64,000 bases of DNA, from positions 1,630,116-1,694,115 of the forward strand of contig NZ_FSRO01000001.1 of NCBI RefSeq assembly GCF_900143275.1. The letters run 5' to 3'. Of this stretch, positions 18,696-27,976 are shown one piece after another. Positions within the stretch are counted from its first letter, which is position 1, and each line of letters opens with the position of its first letter. A program made the translations under genes and the position numbers. The stretch is from Nitrosomonas cryotolerans ATCC 49181. GTDB taxonomy: Bacteria > Pseudomonadota > Gammaproteobacteria > Burkholderiales > Nitrosomonadaceae. The notes beneath the pieces were generated by a model. That model made no database searches and was not told where the DNA came from. It was given only the letters and a program-made list of their open reading frames with translations.

Positions 18696-19760
18696 GTGCA
18701 AAGAATTAGAGTGCTAATTATTGATGATTCCCTACTATTTCGCAGGCTGCTTACAGAAATTATTAACGGTGAGCATGATATGGAGGTGATCGGTACAGCA
18801 TCCGATCCTTTGGTTGCACGCGAAATGATCAGAGACATGAATCCTGATGTGCTGACGCTGGATGTAGAAATGCCCAGAATGAATGGATTGGATTTTCTCG
18901 AGAAACTAATGCGATTGCGGCCCATGCCTGTGGTGATGGTGTCAGCGTTCACTGAGAAAAATTCGGGAATTGCCCTTCAAGCACTTAAGTTGGGGGCAGT
19001 GGATTTTATTGCTAAATCCAAAATCGTGTCTGGTTTGAAACAGGGTGCAAGCGAGGTTACGGATAAAGTTCGTTTTGCAATGACAGCATGGCATAAGTGG
19101 TCTCGCGGATCATCGGGCACCGGGTATACTGCTAATAGAGCATTGTCGATGATACCGAATCGAACTATTTCCACTGAGAAGTTGGTTGTTATGGGTGCTT
19201 CGGTTGGTGGTACTGAGGCCATCAGAGAATTTTTAATTAATTTATCACCGAATTTCCCGGGTATCCTCATTGCTCAGCATATGCCTGCGACATTTACGGG
19301 CATGTTTGCAAGGCGTTTGAATAATTTGTGCCAAATATCCGTAATGGAGGCAAAAGGCGGGGAACGAATACTGCCGGGCCACGCATTCTTAGCACCGGGC
19401 CATTCACATTTGTTATTGAGGCGCACTGGCACGCATTACGTAACCGTATTAAGCCAAGATGAACCGGTGAATCGTCATCGTCCATCGGTGGATGTATTGT
19501 TTCGTTCGGCAGCACGCGTTGCCGGTAAAAATGCGATCGGTGTTATTCTTACAGGAATGGGTAAAGACGGTGCAGCAGGGATGCTGGAGATGCATCAAGC
19601 AGGCGCATATAATTTGGCTCAGGATGAGGCCAGTTGCGTAGTATTTGGCATGCCTAAAGCAGCGATTGCGCTGGGTGCTGCGGATGAAGTTGTTCCGCTA
19701 CGAAATATGGCGAGAAGAATCCTGTCGAGGATTTCTCGTGTGAATAAAAACAATACTTAA
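18696..19760 (+). CDS. cheB: Chemotaxis response regulator methylesterase CheB
   Basis: About 354 residues. The N-terminal receiver (about 1-120) has [16 protein letters not shown] and the phospho-acceptor Asp in [16 protein letters not shown]. The C-terminal methylesterase (about 165-350) has the catalytic Ser in [11 protein letters not shown], His in [16 protein letters not shown] and Asp in [13 protein letters not shown]. It demethylates and deamidates receptors. GTG 18696 is preferred over upstream TTG 18657 because GGAG lies seven bases ahead and the receiver then starts at the usual place. It is the last of the che genes here. Confidence 0.95.
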   Translation: MQRIRVLIIDDSLLFRRLLTEIINGEHDMEVIGTASDPLVAREMIRDMNPDVLTLDVEMPRMNGLDFLEKLMRLRPMPVVMVSAFTEKNSGIALQALKLGAVDFIAKSKIVSGLKQGASEVTDKVRFAMTAWHKWSRGSSGTGYTANRALSMIPNRTISTEKLVVMGASVGGTEAIREFLINLSPNFPGILIAQHMPATFTGMFARRLNNLCQISVMEAKGGERILPGHAFLAPGHSHLLLRRTGTHYVTVLSQDEPVNRHRPSVDVLFRSAARVAGKNAIGVILTGMGKDGAAGMLEMHQAGAYNLAQDEASCVVFGMPKAAIALGAADEVVPLRNMARRILSRISRVNKNNT

Positions 19761-19794
19761 GCTTGACAGATTATTATTTAAAAATAGTGCAAAT

Positions 19795-20292
19795 ATGACG
19801 AATAGGAATATTGCTTACGTGGTGGTCTATCTATACGGTAGTTTGTTGGCAGGCTGTGGCGCTTTGCCGGAACAAGAAACCGTCCGGCTTGAGGTGTTCC
19901 CTGCTTATGAAAGAACCGATACCACTAACGTCGTTAAAGAAAAATTATACATTCAGTTTGATGAATGGCGCGGAGTACGTTACAAACTGGGTGGGTTAAG
20001 TCGGCATGGAATTGACTGTTCCGGTTTTGTATACGTGACGTTTAAATCACAGTTAGGATTGCATCTGCCTAGAACGACCCACCTGCAATCCAAAATCGGA
20101 AAGGAAATTAGAAAATCTGAATTAGAAACAGGTGATCTGGTTTTTTTTAAAACAGGGTTTACTTCCAGGCATGTCGGCATTTATCTTGAGGAAAACAAAT
20201 TTTTACATGTTTCTTTGCGTAAAGGCGTGACAATATCCGAATTAGATAACGTATATTGGAAACCCAGGTATTGGAAAGCAATCAGAATATAA
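19795..20292 (+). CDS. NlpC/P60 family lipoprotein peptidase
   Basis: 165 residues with a lipoprotein signal (YGSLLAGCGALPEQ, lipobox LAGC). An NlpC/P60 domain covers about 50-160: catalytic Cys in RHGIDCSGFVYVTF, catalytic His in SRHVGIYLEENKFLH, with a third polar residue expected after LHVSLRKG. Such outer-membrane anchored enzymes (Spr/MepS-like) cut stem peptides of peptidoglycan. It starts 34 bases after cheB on the same strand and ends four bases before an IS5-like remnant. Confidence 0.9.
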   Translation: MTNRNIAYVVVYLYGSLLAGCGALPEQETVRLEVFPAYERTDTTNVVKEKLYIQFDEWRGVRYKLGGLSRHGIDCSGFVYVTFKSQLGLHLPRTTHLQSKIGKEIRKSELETGDLVFFKTGFTSRHVGIYLEENKFLHVSLRKGVTISELDNVYWKPRYWKAIRI

Positions 20293-20295
20293 GTC

Positions 20296-20384
20296 GAGAC
20301 CTTTGCAAAACCCCAGTAATTGAAAAATTAATTCTTTATAATCAATAGTAGAAAGCTTCCGGCAAGGGCTTTTGCAAAAGTCTC
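20296..20384 (-). mobile_element. 89-bp IS5-related MITE, copy B
   Basis: Ends GAGACCTTTGCAAAAC and GCTTTTGCAAAAGTCTC are inverted repeats. The inside carries TTATAATCAATAG, the reverse complement of the block in copies A and C. Its right end joins directly to the in-frame middle of an IS5-type transposase, so insertion or one-sided deletion here removed the front of that gene. Confidence 0.8.
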
Positions 20385-20649
20385 GAATGGCATTCAAGAT
20401 AAGGCGGTGAAGAACAAACCGTTGACTCAACGACAATTACAACGCAATCGCTTGATCACCAAAGTCCGGTATGTCGTGGAACGTACCTTTGGCAGTCAGG
20501 CACGTTGGTTTGGAAGTAAATTCCTACGTTACCGAGATTTGGCCAAAGCACATGCTTGGCATATTCTGCAGGCTATGGCGTATAACTTAAAAAGACTACC
20601 CAAATTATTTGTACAAAATTTAGTAATACAGGAAATGTGTGCTTTTTAA
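20385..20649 (+). pseudogene. IS5-family transposase, C-terminal fragment
   Basis: About 87 codons remain, reading NGIQDKAVKNKPLTQRQLQR and VRYVVERTFGSQARWFGSKF, then a tail typical of IS5-type DDE transposases (YRDLAKAHAWHILQAMAYNL). The catalytic Glu of these enzymes usually lies in the VVERTFG stretch. The N-terminal two thirds with the first two catalytic Asp residues is missing; the frame runs straight into MITE copy B at 20384. Confidence 0.85.
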
Positions 20650-20780
20650 ACGGTAAATAGGATAATAAGTCGCTTATTCCGCAGTTTTTATAATTAAGAT
20701 CGGCTAAAACACATCAATTATTCAAAATAACGACCGTACTTGTGGACTTTATTTTAAAAACTGAGTTTTGCAAAGGTCTC
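20650..20780 (+). mobile_element. Right end of the IS5-like element
   Basis: The sequence runs from the transposase stop to the terminal repeat GAGTTTTGCAAAGGTCTC ending at 20780. That repeat is the reverse complement of the left MITE end GAGACCTTTGCAAAAC. It abuts IS605 copy 1, whose tnpA is cut at this point. Confidence 0.75.
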
Positions 20781-21077
20781 TTCGGGATAATTCTTTTTGC
20801 GAATAAGTCGGCTTGAAATGCCTTTCAAACTATTTACCAAGTTAGAAATAGCAATTTTTGGTGGATAGTTAACTAAAAGGTGAATATGATCATGCTCACC
20901 GTTAAATTCCACCAATTCTGCTTCAAAATCCAAACACACGTTTTTAAATATTTCTTCCAAATCAATTAATACCCTTCCGGAGAAAACATCTCTACGGTAT
21001 TTTGTTACAAAGACCAAATGAACATGAAGATTAAAAACGCAATTTCTTCCTGTTATTACATCGTTATTAACTTGCAT
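20781..21077 (-). pseudogene. tnpA: Truncated IS200/IS605 transposase TnpA (copy 1)
   Basis: It starts MQVNNDVITGRNCVFNLHVH and keeps the HUH motif GEHDHIHLLV. It stops matching after IRKKNYPE, where the IS5-like end begins. The last 40 or so residues, including the helix with the catalytic Tyr (IIKQYIEQQ in copy 3), are gone. It cannot cut single-stranded ends. Confidence 0.92.
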
Positions 21078-21100
21078 AGACCAATTTATTTTTGTATAAT
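21072..21100 (+). promoter_or_regulatory. Promoter of tnpB, copy 1
   Basis: TTGCAT (21072-21077) and TATAAT (21095-21100) are separated by 17 bases, a strong sigma-70 promoter. TATAAT ends seven bases before the tnpB ATG at 21108, so transcription should begin at or next to the start codon and give a leaderless message. The CAT of the -35 box is the complement of the tnpA start codon. Confidence 0.8.
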
Positions 21101-21107
21101 TATAACC

Positions 21108-22331
21108 ATGAAGCAGATTATACGCAAAGCCTTTAAATCACGACTCAATCCAAATTCTGACCAAGTACAGAAGATGGTTGAGTTTGCAGGTGCTAATCGG
21201 TTTGTTTGGAATAAAGCCTTAGCAATGAATCTGTTCAGATTAGAGCAGAAACAGCCATTGCTTTGGTACAACGAGTTGTCATTTTGGCTAAAGCTATGGA
21301 AATCCTCAGAAGATTATGGATTTCTAAAAACCGTTCATTCTCAACCGTTGCAACAAGCCTTAAAAAACTTAGAAAAAGCGTTCAAAGACGGTTTTGATAA
21401 AAAACAGCCTTTAAAACGGATTCCAAAATTCAAGAAAAAAGGTTTGAGTGACAGCTTTCGTTATCCACAAGGATTTAAGCTGGAGCAAGAGTCTAGCAAA
21501 GTGTTCTTGCCTAAAATCGGTTGGGTGAAATATCGTAATTCACGCCAAGTCATTGGTGACGTTAAAAATATGACGATTTCCCGTAAAGGCGGTTATTGGT
21601 ACGTGTCGATTCAGACTGAGTACGAGACCGAGCTAAAGCGTCATAGCTCAACCAGTATGATTGGTGTTGATATGGGCGTTACCCGCTTTGCAACCTTGTC
21701 AGACGGCTCATACGTAGAACCTTTAAACAGTTTCAGAAAGTTATCAAAGAAACTGGCTTTTGAACAGCGTAAGCTGTCTAAAAAAGTCCGTTTCTCTGCT
21801 AACTGGAAAAAGCAGAAACAAATCATTACCCGACTGCATGAGCGTATTGCCAATGCTCGTTTAGACTTCTTACACAAAACCTCAACCGAAATCAGCAAAA
21901 ATCACGCAATGGTCGTAGTTGAGAATTTAAAGATAGGAAACATGTCTAAGAGTGCCAAGGGCAGTGTTGAAAAGCATGGTAAAAACGTCAAAGCGAAATC
22001 GGGTCTAAACAAATCCATTCTTGACCAAGGATGGGGAATGTTCGTTTCGTTTTTGGAGTATAAACAGGCTTGTTCAGGCGGGGATGTATTGAAGGTAAAC
22101 CCTCAATACACCTCTCAAACCTGCCCTGGATGTCAACATGTTAGTCGTGACAATCGCAAAAGCCAAAGTGCTTTTGAATGTACAGAATGTGGATTTAAAG
22201 CCAATGCCGACTTGGTAGGTGCCTTGAATGTACTTGAGCGAGGGCATCGCTTGTTAGCCTGTGGAGTTGAAACGTTAGTTTCGTCTAAGAAGCAGGAACC
22301 AGTGGCAGTAGCAATACAAACCTACTCTTAA
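21108..22331 (+). CDS. tnpB: RNA-guided nuclease TnpB (copy 1)
   Basis: 407 residues from MKQIIRKAFKSRLNPNSDQV. RuvC-I Asp in GVDMGVTRFATLSDG, RuvC-II Glu in HAMVVVENLKIGNMSK, zinc finger TCPGCQHVSRDN and FECTECGFKANADL, where the last Asp (NADLVGALN) completes the DED triad. TnpB uses an RNA from its own 3' end to cut matching DNA next to a short left-flank motif. A one-base loss near 22302 relative to copy 3 changes the final residues to EPVAVAIQTYS, outside the catalytic core. The CPGC finger differs from CPRC in copies 2-4. The open frame begins upstream at 21018, but only ATG 21108 gives the family N-terminus. Confidence 0.93.
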   Translation: MKQIIRKAFKSRLNPNSDQVQKMVEFAGANRFVWNKALAMNLFRLEQKQPLLWYNELSFWLKLWKSSEDYGFLKTVHSQPLQQALKNLEKAFKDGFDKKQPLKRIPKFKKKGLSDSFRYPQGFKLEQESSKVFLPKIGWVKYRNSRQVIGDVKNMTISRKGGYWYVSIQTEYETELKRHSSTSMIGVDMGVTRFATLSDGSYVEPLNSFRKLSKKLAFEQRKLSKKVRFSANWKKQKQIITRLHERIANARLDFLHKTSTEISKNHAMVVVENLKIGNMSKSAKGSVEKHGKNVKAKSGLNKSILDQGWGMFVSFLEYKQACSGGDVLKVNPQYTSQTCPGCQHVSRDNRKSQSAFECTECGFKANADLVGALNVLERGHRLLACGVETLVSSKKQEPVAVAIQTYS

Positions 22332-22384
22332 CGGCTTAATAAGTCGCTAGGAATCCCCTTCGTTTAGGAAGGGGAGGATGTCAA

Positions 22385-22836
22385 GACACCCGATAGTAGT
22401 AAATCGATTTAATGCGTTGCATTCACCGGTCGAATTCGCTGTCTGTTGCTTCGGGATATCCTGAAACAGAATAATTTGTTATCTGTCGAATTGAATATAA
22501 GCGATTAGTATCGCTAAGAGTGGATGGATGCCATATCTTTTGCTTCTTTATGCATGTTTTTGAGCTTTCTATCAATGGAGCGTGGTTTTGTTTATAGTAA
22601 ACTTTGCGATCACTTGATAAAATCACTATTTCTTACATAAAGAATGACTGGTTTATTTATGAGCTCATAGCCTAGTGCTTAGCATCCTCCATCTTATCGT
22701 TTAGATCTTGATGATAGAATAGCTATTGTCAGTGATGTGTGTCTTGATCTGGAGGATCTTATCCCATCATCTATCCGGCTCATAATTCATCAGAGACTCT
22801 ATAACAAAATCAGTTTACATTAATTTAGGATTGTTC
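22385..22836. other. Intergenic region before the class V aminotransferase
   Basis: About 450 A+T-rich bases with only chance reading frames. No RNA gene or clear promoter was recognised. Confidence 0.5.
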
Positions 22837-24066
22837 ATGACTATCGAAGATTTTCGTCCCACTCAAAAAATTACTACATTTTATCCACCGCAACGTGTTT
22901 TGATGGGTCCTGGGCCATCCGATACACATTCGCGTGTATTGTCAGCTATGGCCAGGCCAACGTTGGGCCACCTGGATCCGGTATTTACCGCCATGATGGA
23001 GGAACTAAAGAGCCTGTTGCGTTATGCGTTTCAGACTAAGAATCTGATGACTTTTCCTGTTTCCGGGCCCGGTTCTGTTGGGATGGAAATGTGCTTCGTC
23101 AATATGATTGTTCCAGGTGATAAGGTTATCGTATGCCGTAATGGTGTGTTTGGATCGCGTATGATTGAGAATGTGGAACGACATGGTGGTGTAGCGGTCG
23201 TCGTGGATGATAAATGGGGTGAGCCAGTCGATCCACAAAAAGTAGAGGATGCGCTAAAGCAGAATCCGGATGCAAAAATCTTAGCTTTTGTTCACGCTGA
23301 AACATCGACGGGTGTGTTATCGGATGCAAAGACGCTATGTGAATTGGCTCATCGCCACGGTTGCCTTAATATAGTGGATACGGTTACTTCGCTTGGTGGC
23401 TCGCCTTTGAAAGTAGATGAGTGGGGTATTGATGCGATTTATTCGGGCAGCCAGAAATGCTTGTCTTGCCCTCCTGGCTTGTCTCCTGTCAGTTTTTCCG
23501 AACGTGTAATCGAATTAGTCAAAAATCGCAAGGAAAAGGTGCATAGCTGGTTCATGGATTTAAACTTGTTGTTGGGTTACTGGGGTACAACCCGTACTTA
23601 TCATCATACAGCACCTACAAATGCGCTCTATGCCTTGCATGAGTCACTGTTTATGTTGTACGAAGAAGGGTTGGAGCACTCCTGGGCACGTCATGATCGT
23701 AATTACAAGGCTTTGAAAGCAGGACTGGAAACTTTTGGTATGAAGTATGTGGTCGATGAGCGATACCGGCTACCGCAACTTAATGCAGTATATGTACCTG
23801 AAGGCGTCGATGAAAAAGAGGTTCGACGCAGACTGCTTGATGAATATAACCTGGAAATTGGTGCAGGGTTGGGTGATTTTGCCGGGAAAATCTGGCGTTT
23901 TGGTTTGATGGGCTACTCGAGTAAAATTGAAAATATTGTGTTGTGTTTGAATGCGCTTGAAACCGTATTTTCTGATATGGGCATGAAGCTTGAACATGGT
24001 GCAGCAGAATCTGCAGCACATCATAGTTATGCCGCTAATCCGATGCCATCCAAGTTTTCGGAATAA
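22837..24066 (+). CDS. Class V aminotransferase (alanine-glyoxylate / serine-pyruvate type)
   Basis: 409 residues. An N-terminal LMGPGPSDTHSRVLSAMARP motif, substrate loop RPTLGHLDPVFTAMMEELK, and the PLP-binding Lys in YSGSQKCLSCPPGLS. These are hallmarks of alanine-glyoxylate and serine-glyoxylate aminotransferases. Likely reaction: transamination of glyoxylate from alanine or serine, giving glycine. In a RuBisCO-using autotroph this would recycle phosphoglycolate carbon (inference). I chose ATG 22837 over TTG 22831, with GGA about seven bases ahead. It stands alone between an IS copy and the polysaccharide genes. Confidence 0.88.
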   Translation: MTIEDFRPTQKITTFYPPQRVLMGPGPSDTHSRVLSAMARPTLGHLDPVFTAMMEELKSLLRYAFQTKNLMTFPVSGPGSVGMEMCFVNMIVPGDKVIVCRNGVFGSRMIENVERHGGVAVVVDDKWGEPVDPQKVEDALKQNPDAKILAFVHAETSTGVLSDAKTLCELAHRHGCLNIVDTVTSLGGSPLKVDEWGIDAIYSGSQKCLSCPPGLSPVSFSERVIELVKNRKEKVHSWFMDLNLLLGYWGTTRTYHHTAPTNALYALHESLFMLYEEGLEHSWARHDRNYKALKAGLETFGMKYVVDERYRLPQLNAVYVPEGVDEKEVRRRLLDEYNLEIGAGLGDFAGKIWRFGLMGYSSKIENIVLCLNALETVFSDMGMKLEHGAAESAAHHSYAANPMPSKFSE

Positions 24067-24089
24067 TCTGGCCATTCTGGTCGAATTCC

Positions 24090-24125
24090 TGCCATCTTCT
24101 GTATCTTAAAAGAGAGAGGATGGCA
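24090..24125 (+). terminator. Possible hairpin after the aminotransferase gene
   Basis: TGCCATC at 24090 pairs with GATGGCA at 24119-24125 around a long loop, 24 bases after the stop. There is no T-run. The remainder of 24067-24537 shows no gene. Confidence 0.35.
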
Positions 24126-24537
24126 TCAGTATAATTCATGAATCGTATTAATAGGCTGGTCAGGTGCTCAGTGTATTTTAACGATTGTAGTGAATAAGAT
24201 GGAGAAGGCGAAAACAGACTGATGTGCTTCTTGGAATACGCTACGATGAGAAAATCAAAGCGATTTCATATCAGTCTGCTCCATGTGCTCATTTATATGA
24301 CCCGTCAGGTTTCCGGATCTGGTAGATTCATGGAATTCTGAAACAAGGATGCGTGAAATTCTTCTAATAAGAATGCGATGGGATACAGTGGAATTATTCG
24401 ATATTTTTGTAGACTGGACAAGCCAAGCGGTATGATAGGGTAATTGTTCATTGTATTTCTGTCGATTGCGTTCTGTATATCAATATAGTACGTATCGTTT
24501 ACTCACTAACTAATTTTTACAGGATAATCCAGTCACT

Positions 24538-25530
24538 ATGGTATTGGAGTTTTCCTTGTCAGTAGTTTCAGCACCGCTGTTATCATTCGTGGTCGCATTT
24601 TTTTCTATTTTGTGGTTAATAAAAGGGAAAGCTTTACGGGTATTAGATTATCCCAATTCCCGTTCTCTTCATGCCGTGCCTGTGCCACGTATCGGCGGTA
24701 TTGGCCTGATGTGCGGAGTATTGACTGCCTGGATACTGTTTTCAGCCGTGTTGCCGGTATCTGTATGGGTAGGCATTAGCCTGCTATTAGTGATATCACT
24801 GATTGATGACATTTGGAGTTTGCCAATTTGGTGTCGGCTATTAATACATAGTCTTGCTGCTGCTGGATTTTCTACTATGCTGTTACTGGATATGTATGGC
24901 TGGGTAGCCGTGTTTTTGACCTCAATTGTAATTGTCTGGATGTCTAACCTGTATAACTTTATGGATGGTTCAGATGGATTAGCAGGTGGCATGACAGTGA
25001 TCGGGTTCGGCTATTATGGCTTGTTCGCGTTATTTTCTGGCCACAACGAATTTGCTATGATTAATTTTTCTATCGCTGCTGCTGCTATGGCTTTTTTATT
25101 ATATAACTTTTATCCCGCACGTATTTTTATGGGAGATGTCGGTGCGATTCCTCTGGGATTTCTGGCAGCAGTATTGGGTATATTGGGATGGATTGATGGC
25201 TTGTGGTCATTATGGCTACCATTATTGATATTTTCGCCATTTATTATGGATTCCACAGTGACGCTTATAAAGCGGGGTTTGCGAGGTAAAAAAATCTGGC
25301 AGGCGCACTGTGAACATTACTATCAACGTGTGCTGCGCAGTGGCTTGGGGCATCGTAACACCGCATTGCTTAGTTATATTCTGATGTTGGCTGTTGGTGC
25401 TAGTGCCATGTGGGCGGCGTATCAAGATTCCTCTGTGCAGTATTGGATCAGCGTAATTTGGAGTGGTATTTATTTAACACTCATGCTCGTTTCTGATCGT
25501 TATCAGAGACATTATTCCAGCAAGGAATAG
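24538..25530 (+). CDS. Undecaprenyl-phosphate sugar-phosphate transferase (WbpL/WecA-like)
   Basis: 330 residues with about ten membrane segments. Family motifs: SLIDDIWSLP (Mg-binding Asp pair), NFMDGSDGLAGGMTV, and RIFMGDVGAIPLGFLAAVLG, with a cytoplasmic HCEHYYQRVLRSGLGHR loop. This is the MraY/WecA superfamily, which links a UDP-activated amino sugar phosphate to undecaprenyl phosphate and starts O-antigen or related glycan synthesis. The next gene begins one base after its stop and encodes a WbpM-like dehydratase, the same pair as in Pseudomonas O-antigen loci. Which sugar is used cannot be told from sequence. Confidence 0.9.
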   Translation: MVLEFSLSVVSAPLLSFVVAFFSILWLIKGKALRVLDYPNSRSLHAVPVPRIGGIGLMCGVLTAWILFSAVLPVSVWVGISLLLVISLIDDIWSLPIWCRLLIHSLAAAGFSTMLLLDMYGWVAVFLTSIVIVWMSNLYNFMDGSDGLAGGMTVIGFGYYGLFALFSGHNEFAMINFSIAAAAMAFLLYNFYPARIFMGDVGAIPLGFLAAVLGILGWIDGLWSLWLPLLIFSPFIMDSTVTLIKRGLRGKKIWQAHCEHYYQRVLRSGLGHRNTALLSYILMLAVGASAMWAAYQDSSVQYWISVIWSGIYLTLMLVSDRYQRHYSSKE

Positions 25531-25531
25531 A

Positions 25532-27421
25532 ATGTTCGCAAGTAAATTTGGTATACGTACATTCATTGCGTTCGTTCATGATTTTACCGCAGTTATTGCG
25601 GCTTGGTGGTTTGCATATTTATTTTGTTTCAATTTCAAGATTCCTTCTTTTTATTTGGCACCATTACTGGAGATTTTGCCTTGGGTCGTGCCAATCCAGG
25701 CAGGTACCTTTTTGTGGTTTGGACTCTATCGGGGCTTGTGGCGCTATGCGAGCCTACCCGATCTGAAGCGTATTTTCCTGTCGGTGATACTGGGTACGCT
25801 TATTGTATCGTTGGTATTACTCGTGCTTGGATTCTTGGATGGTGTGCCTCGTTCAGTGATTTTCTTGGCTCCGATGCTTTTGCTGCTTTTAATGGGCGGG
25901 ACTCGTCTCATGTATCGCGCATGGAAAGAACGCCGCCTGTATAGCCTGGAAAATTATGAAGGTAAGCTAGTATTAATACTCGGAACAGGTAGCACTGCCG
26001 TGAGTCTTGTAAAAGACCTGGCTCGTAGTCGTGACTGGCATGTTGTGGGTATGTTAGATGATGATCCAAGAAAGCTGGGAACACGATTACATGGCATTCG
26101 TGTACTGGGTGTGATAGATGATTTGCCTCACTGGGTACAGAAATTGAATGTCGGTCACGTCATTATTGCAATGCCTTCAGCTTCTCGTCGTATTCATCGA
26201 CACGCATTGGAGATGTGTTCAAATATCGGTATCAGGGCAATGACCGTTCCCTCTTATGTAGATTTGATTAGTGGTAAGACGACGATATCGCAGATTCGTG
26301 ATATCGAACTGGATGATTTGCTGGGAAGAGCCCCAGTAGTGCTGGATAATGAGGGATTGCACGGCTTATTAACCGGAAAGACAATCTTGATTACCGGGGC
26401 AGGTGGCTCGATTGGATCAGAACTATGCCGGCAGATTGTTGCGTTTAAACCGGGTCGCCTGGTGCTGCTTGAACTGAATGAATTTGCACTTTATAGTATT
26501 CAGGAGGAGTTTCAATCCAATTTTCCTGAAATCAATATGTCGTTTGTCATTGGTAATATAAAAGACCGTGCGCGACTTGTGCAGCTATTTGAGCAATTTC
26601 ACCCTGCAGTAGTATTTCATGCAGCAGCCTATAAGCATGTGCCGTTGATGGAAAATGACAATGCCTGGCAGGCATTGTCAAATAATGTAATGGGGACTTA
26701 TATTCTCGCCCGTACTGCAATCGACTTCGATGTAGAGAAATTTGTGTTGATTTCAACTGATAAGGCTGTGAATCCTATTAGTATTATGGGTGCGAGTAAA
26801 CGCCTGGCGGAAATGGTTTGCCAGGCCTTGCAGCAATATGTTTCCAGCGCTAAAAAAAACGATCAGAACGGAAAAACATATAAAACTTGCTTTGTGATGG
26901 TACGTTTTGGCAATGTGCTGGGGAGTGCCGGTAGCGTCATTCCGAAGTTTCGTGAGCAAATTGCCAGGGGCGGCCCGATTACGGTGACGCACCCTAAAAT
27001 GACGCGTTATTTCATGTCCATTCCAGAGGCGGCCCAATTAGTGTTGCAGGCTGGTTTAATGGGCGGTGATAAAGGCGGGGGGGAGATTTTCGTATTGGAT
27101 ATGGGAGACCCTGTCAGAATTGTTGACCTTGCTGGTGATTTAATCCGTCTATCTGGTTTGGGAGAGGAGGATATCCGTATCGTCTACAGTGGATTACGCC
27201 CTGGTGAAAAATTGCATGAAGAATTGCTGGCAGCCAATGAAAGTACGCTACCTACTCATCATGCTAAATTGCGCATTGCTCAAGCAAGCCAGATTGATGA
27301 ACAATGGCTCACCGAACTGATCACATGGTTTGATCAACATCCGGTGTTAAGTGATGCGGAAGTTAGATGTGAATTACCAACCTGGGTTCCTGAGTATTCA
27401 TATAAGGAGATGGACGCTTGA
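25532..27421 (+). CDS. WbpM/CapD-like nucleotide-sugar 4,6-dehydratase
   Basis: 629 residues. Four membrane helices (about 10-125), a first Rossmann-like CoA-binding-type domain (about 145-265, VLILGTGSTAVSLVKDLARS), and a C-terminal SDR domain (about 285-590). The SDR domain has ITGAGGSIGSELCRQI and the active-site region ISTDKAVNPISIMGASKRLA, where Met-x3-Lys replaces Tyr-x3-Lys as in WbpM/FlaA1. It converts UDP-GlcNAc to a 4-keto-6-deoxy intermediate used in surface glycans. Full length for the long WbpM form. It is coupled to the upstream transferase; an IS copy lies directly downstream and may have cut the operon. Confidence 0.92.
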   Translation: MFASKFGIRTFIAFVHDFTAVIAAWWFAYLFCFNFKIPSFYLAPLLEILPWVVPIQAGTFLWFGLYRGLWRYASLPDLKRIFLSVILGTLIVSLVLLVLGFLDGVPRSVIFLAPMLLLLLMGGTRLMYRAWKERRLYSLENYEGKLVLILGTGSTAVSLVKDLARSRDWHVVGMLDDDPRKLGTRLHGIRVLGVIDDLPHWVQKLNVGHVIIAMPSASRRIHRHALEMCSNIGIRAMTVPSYVDLISGKTTISQIRDIELDDLLGRAPVVLDNEGLHGLLTGKTILITGAGGSIGSELCRQIVAFKPGRLVLLELNEFALYSIQEEFQSNFPEINMSFVIGNIKDRARLVQLFEQFHPAVVFHAAAYKHVPLMENDNAWQALSNNVMGTYILARTAIDFDVEKFVLISTDKAVNPISIMGASKRLAEMVCQALQQYVSSAKKNDQNGKTYKTCFVMVRFGNVLGSAGSVIPKFREQIARGGPITVTHPKMTRYFMSIPEAAQLVLQAGLMGGDKGGGEIFVLDMGDPVRIVDLAGDLIRLSGLGEEDIRIVYSGLRPGEKLHEELLAANESTLPTHHAKLRIAQASQIDEQWLTELITWFDQHPVLSDAEVRCELPTWVPEYSYKEMDA

Positions 27422-27529
27422 TCATAGAGTCATGCATAAGTTAAACAGGGTTGCATTGCATTCTTTATCAAATAGCGCGTAAAACTTCGTCCTTCAGGGC
27501 GGAGATATAAGCGCACAGGCGAAGCCTGT

Positions 27530-27946
27530 TTAATGCGGTCTTTGCTGTTGTTCAATATATTGCTTAATAATCGAGAGTGGTGCTCCACCACAACTACCCG
27601 CAAAATAGCTTGGACTCCAAAGCATATTACCCCAAAGCTTATTTTTAATTTCGGGATAATTCTTTTTGCGAATAAGTCGGCTTGAAACGCCTTTCAAACT
27701 ATTTACCAAGTTAGAAATAGCAATTTTTGGTGGATAGTTAACTAAAAGGTGAATATGATCATGCTCACCGTTAAATTCCACCAATTCTGCTTCAAAATCC
27801 AAACACACGTTTTTAAATATTTCTTCCAAATCAATTAATACCCTTCCGGAGAAAACATCTCTACGGTATTTTGTTACAAAGACCAAATGAACATGAATAT
27901 TAAAAACCTAATTTCTTCCTGTTCTTACATCGTTATTAACTTGCAT
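27530..27946 (-). pseudogene. tnpA: TnpA (copy 2) with an early stop codon
   Basis: Relative to copies 1, 3 and 4 codon 13 (Cys TGC) has become TAG at 27908-27910, after MQVNNDVRTGRN. The rest is open, with GEHDHIHLLV and the catalytic-Tyr helix IIKQYIEQQ. A TTG at 27886 could restart translation at VFVTKYRR, but the first beta strand would be lost. Probably non-functional. Confidence 0.88.
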
Positions 27947-27969
27947 AGACAAATTCCTTTTTGTATAAT
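27941..27969 (+). promoter_or_regulatory. Promoter of tnpB, copy 2
   Basis: TTGCAT and TATAAT with a 17-base spacer, seven bases before the tnpB ATG at 27977. Same layout as copy 1. Confidence 0.78.
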
Positions 27970-27976
27970 TATAACC

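Larger units (their letters stand above)
20781..22384 (+). mobile_element. IS605-type element, copy 1 (left end lost)
   Basis: Nearly identical to copies at 27469-29256, 35827-37612 and 62384-64000, but everything left of 20781 is missing, replaced by the IS5-like right end. The right end keeps its hairpin (CCCCTTC pairs with GAAGGGG, 22355-22374) and terminal TCAA at 22381-22384. Without the left end and with a truncated tnpA it should be immobile. Confidence 0.9.

Noticed and set aside
22423..22626. A 67-codon minus-strand frame before the aminotransferase
   Set aside because: No ribosome site, no motif and isolated position.
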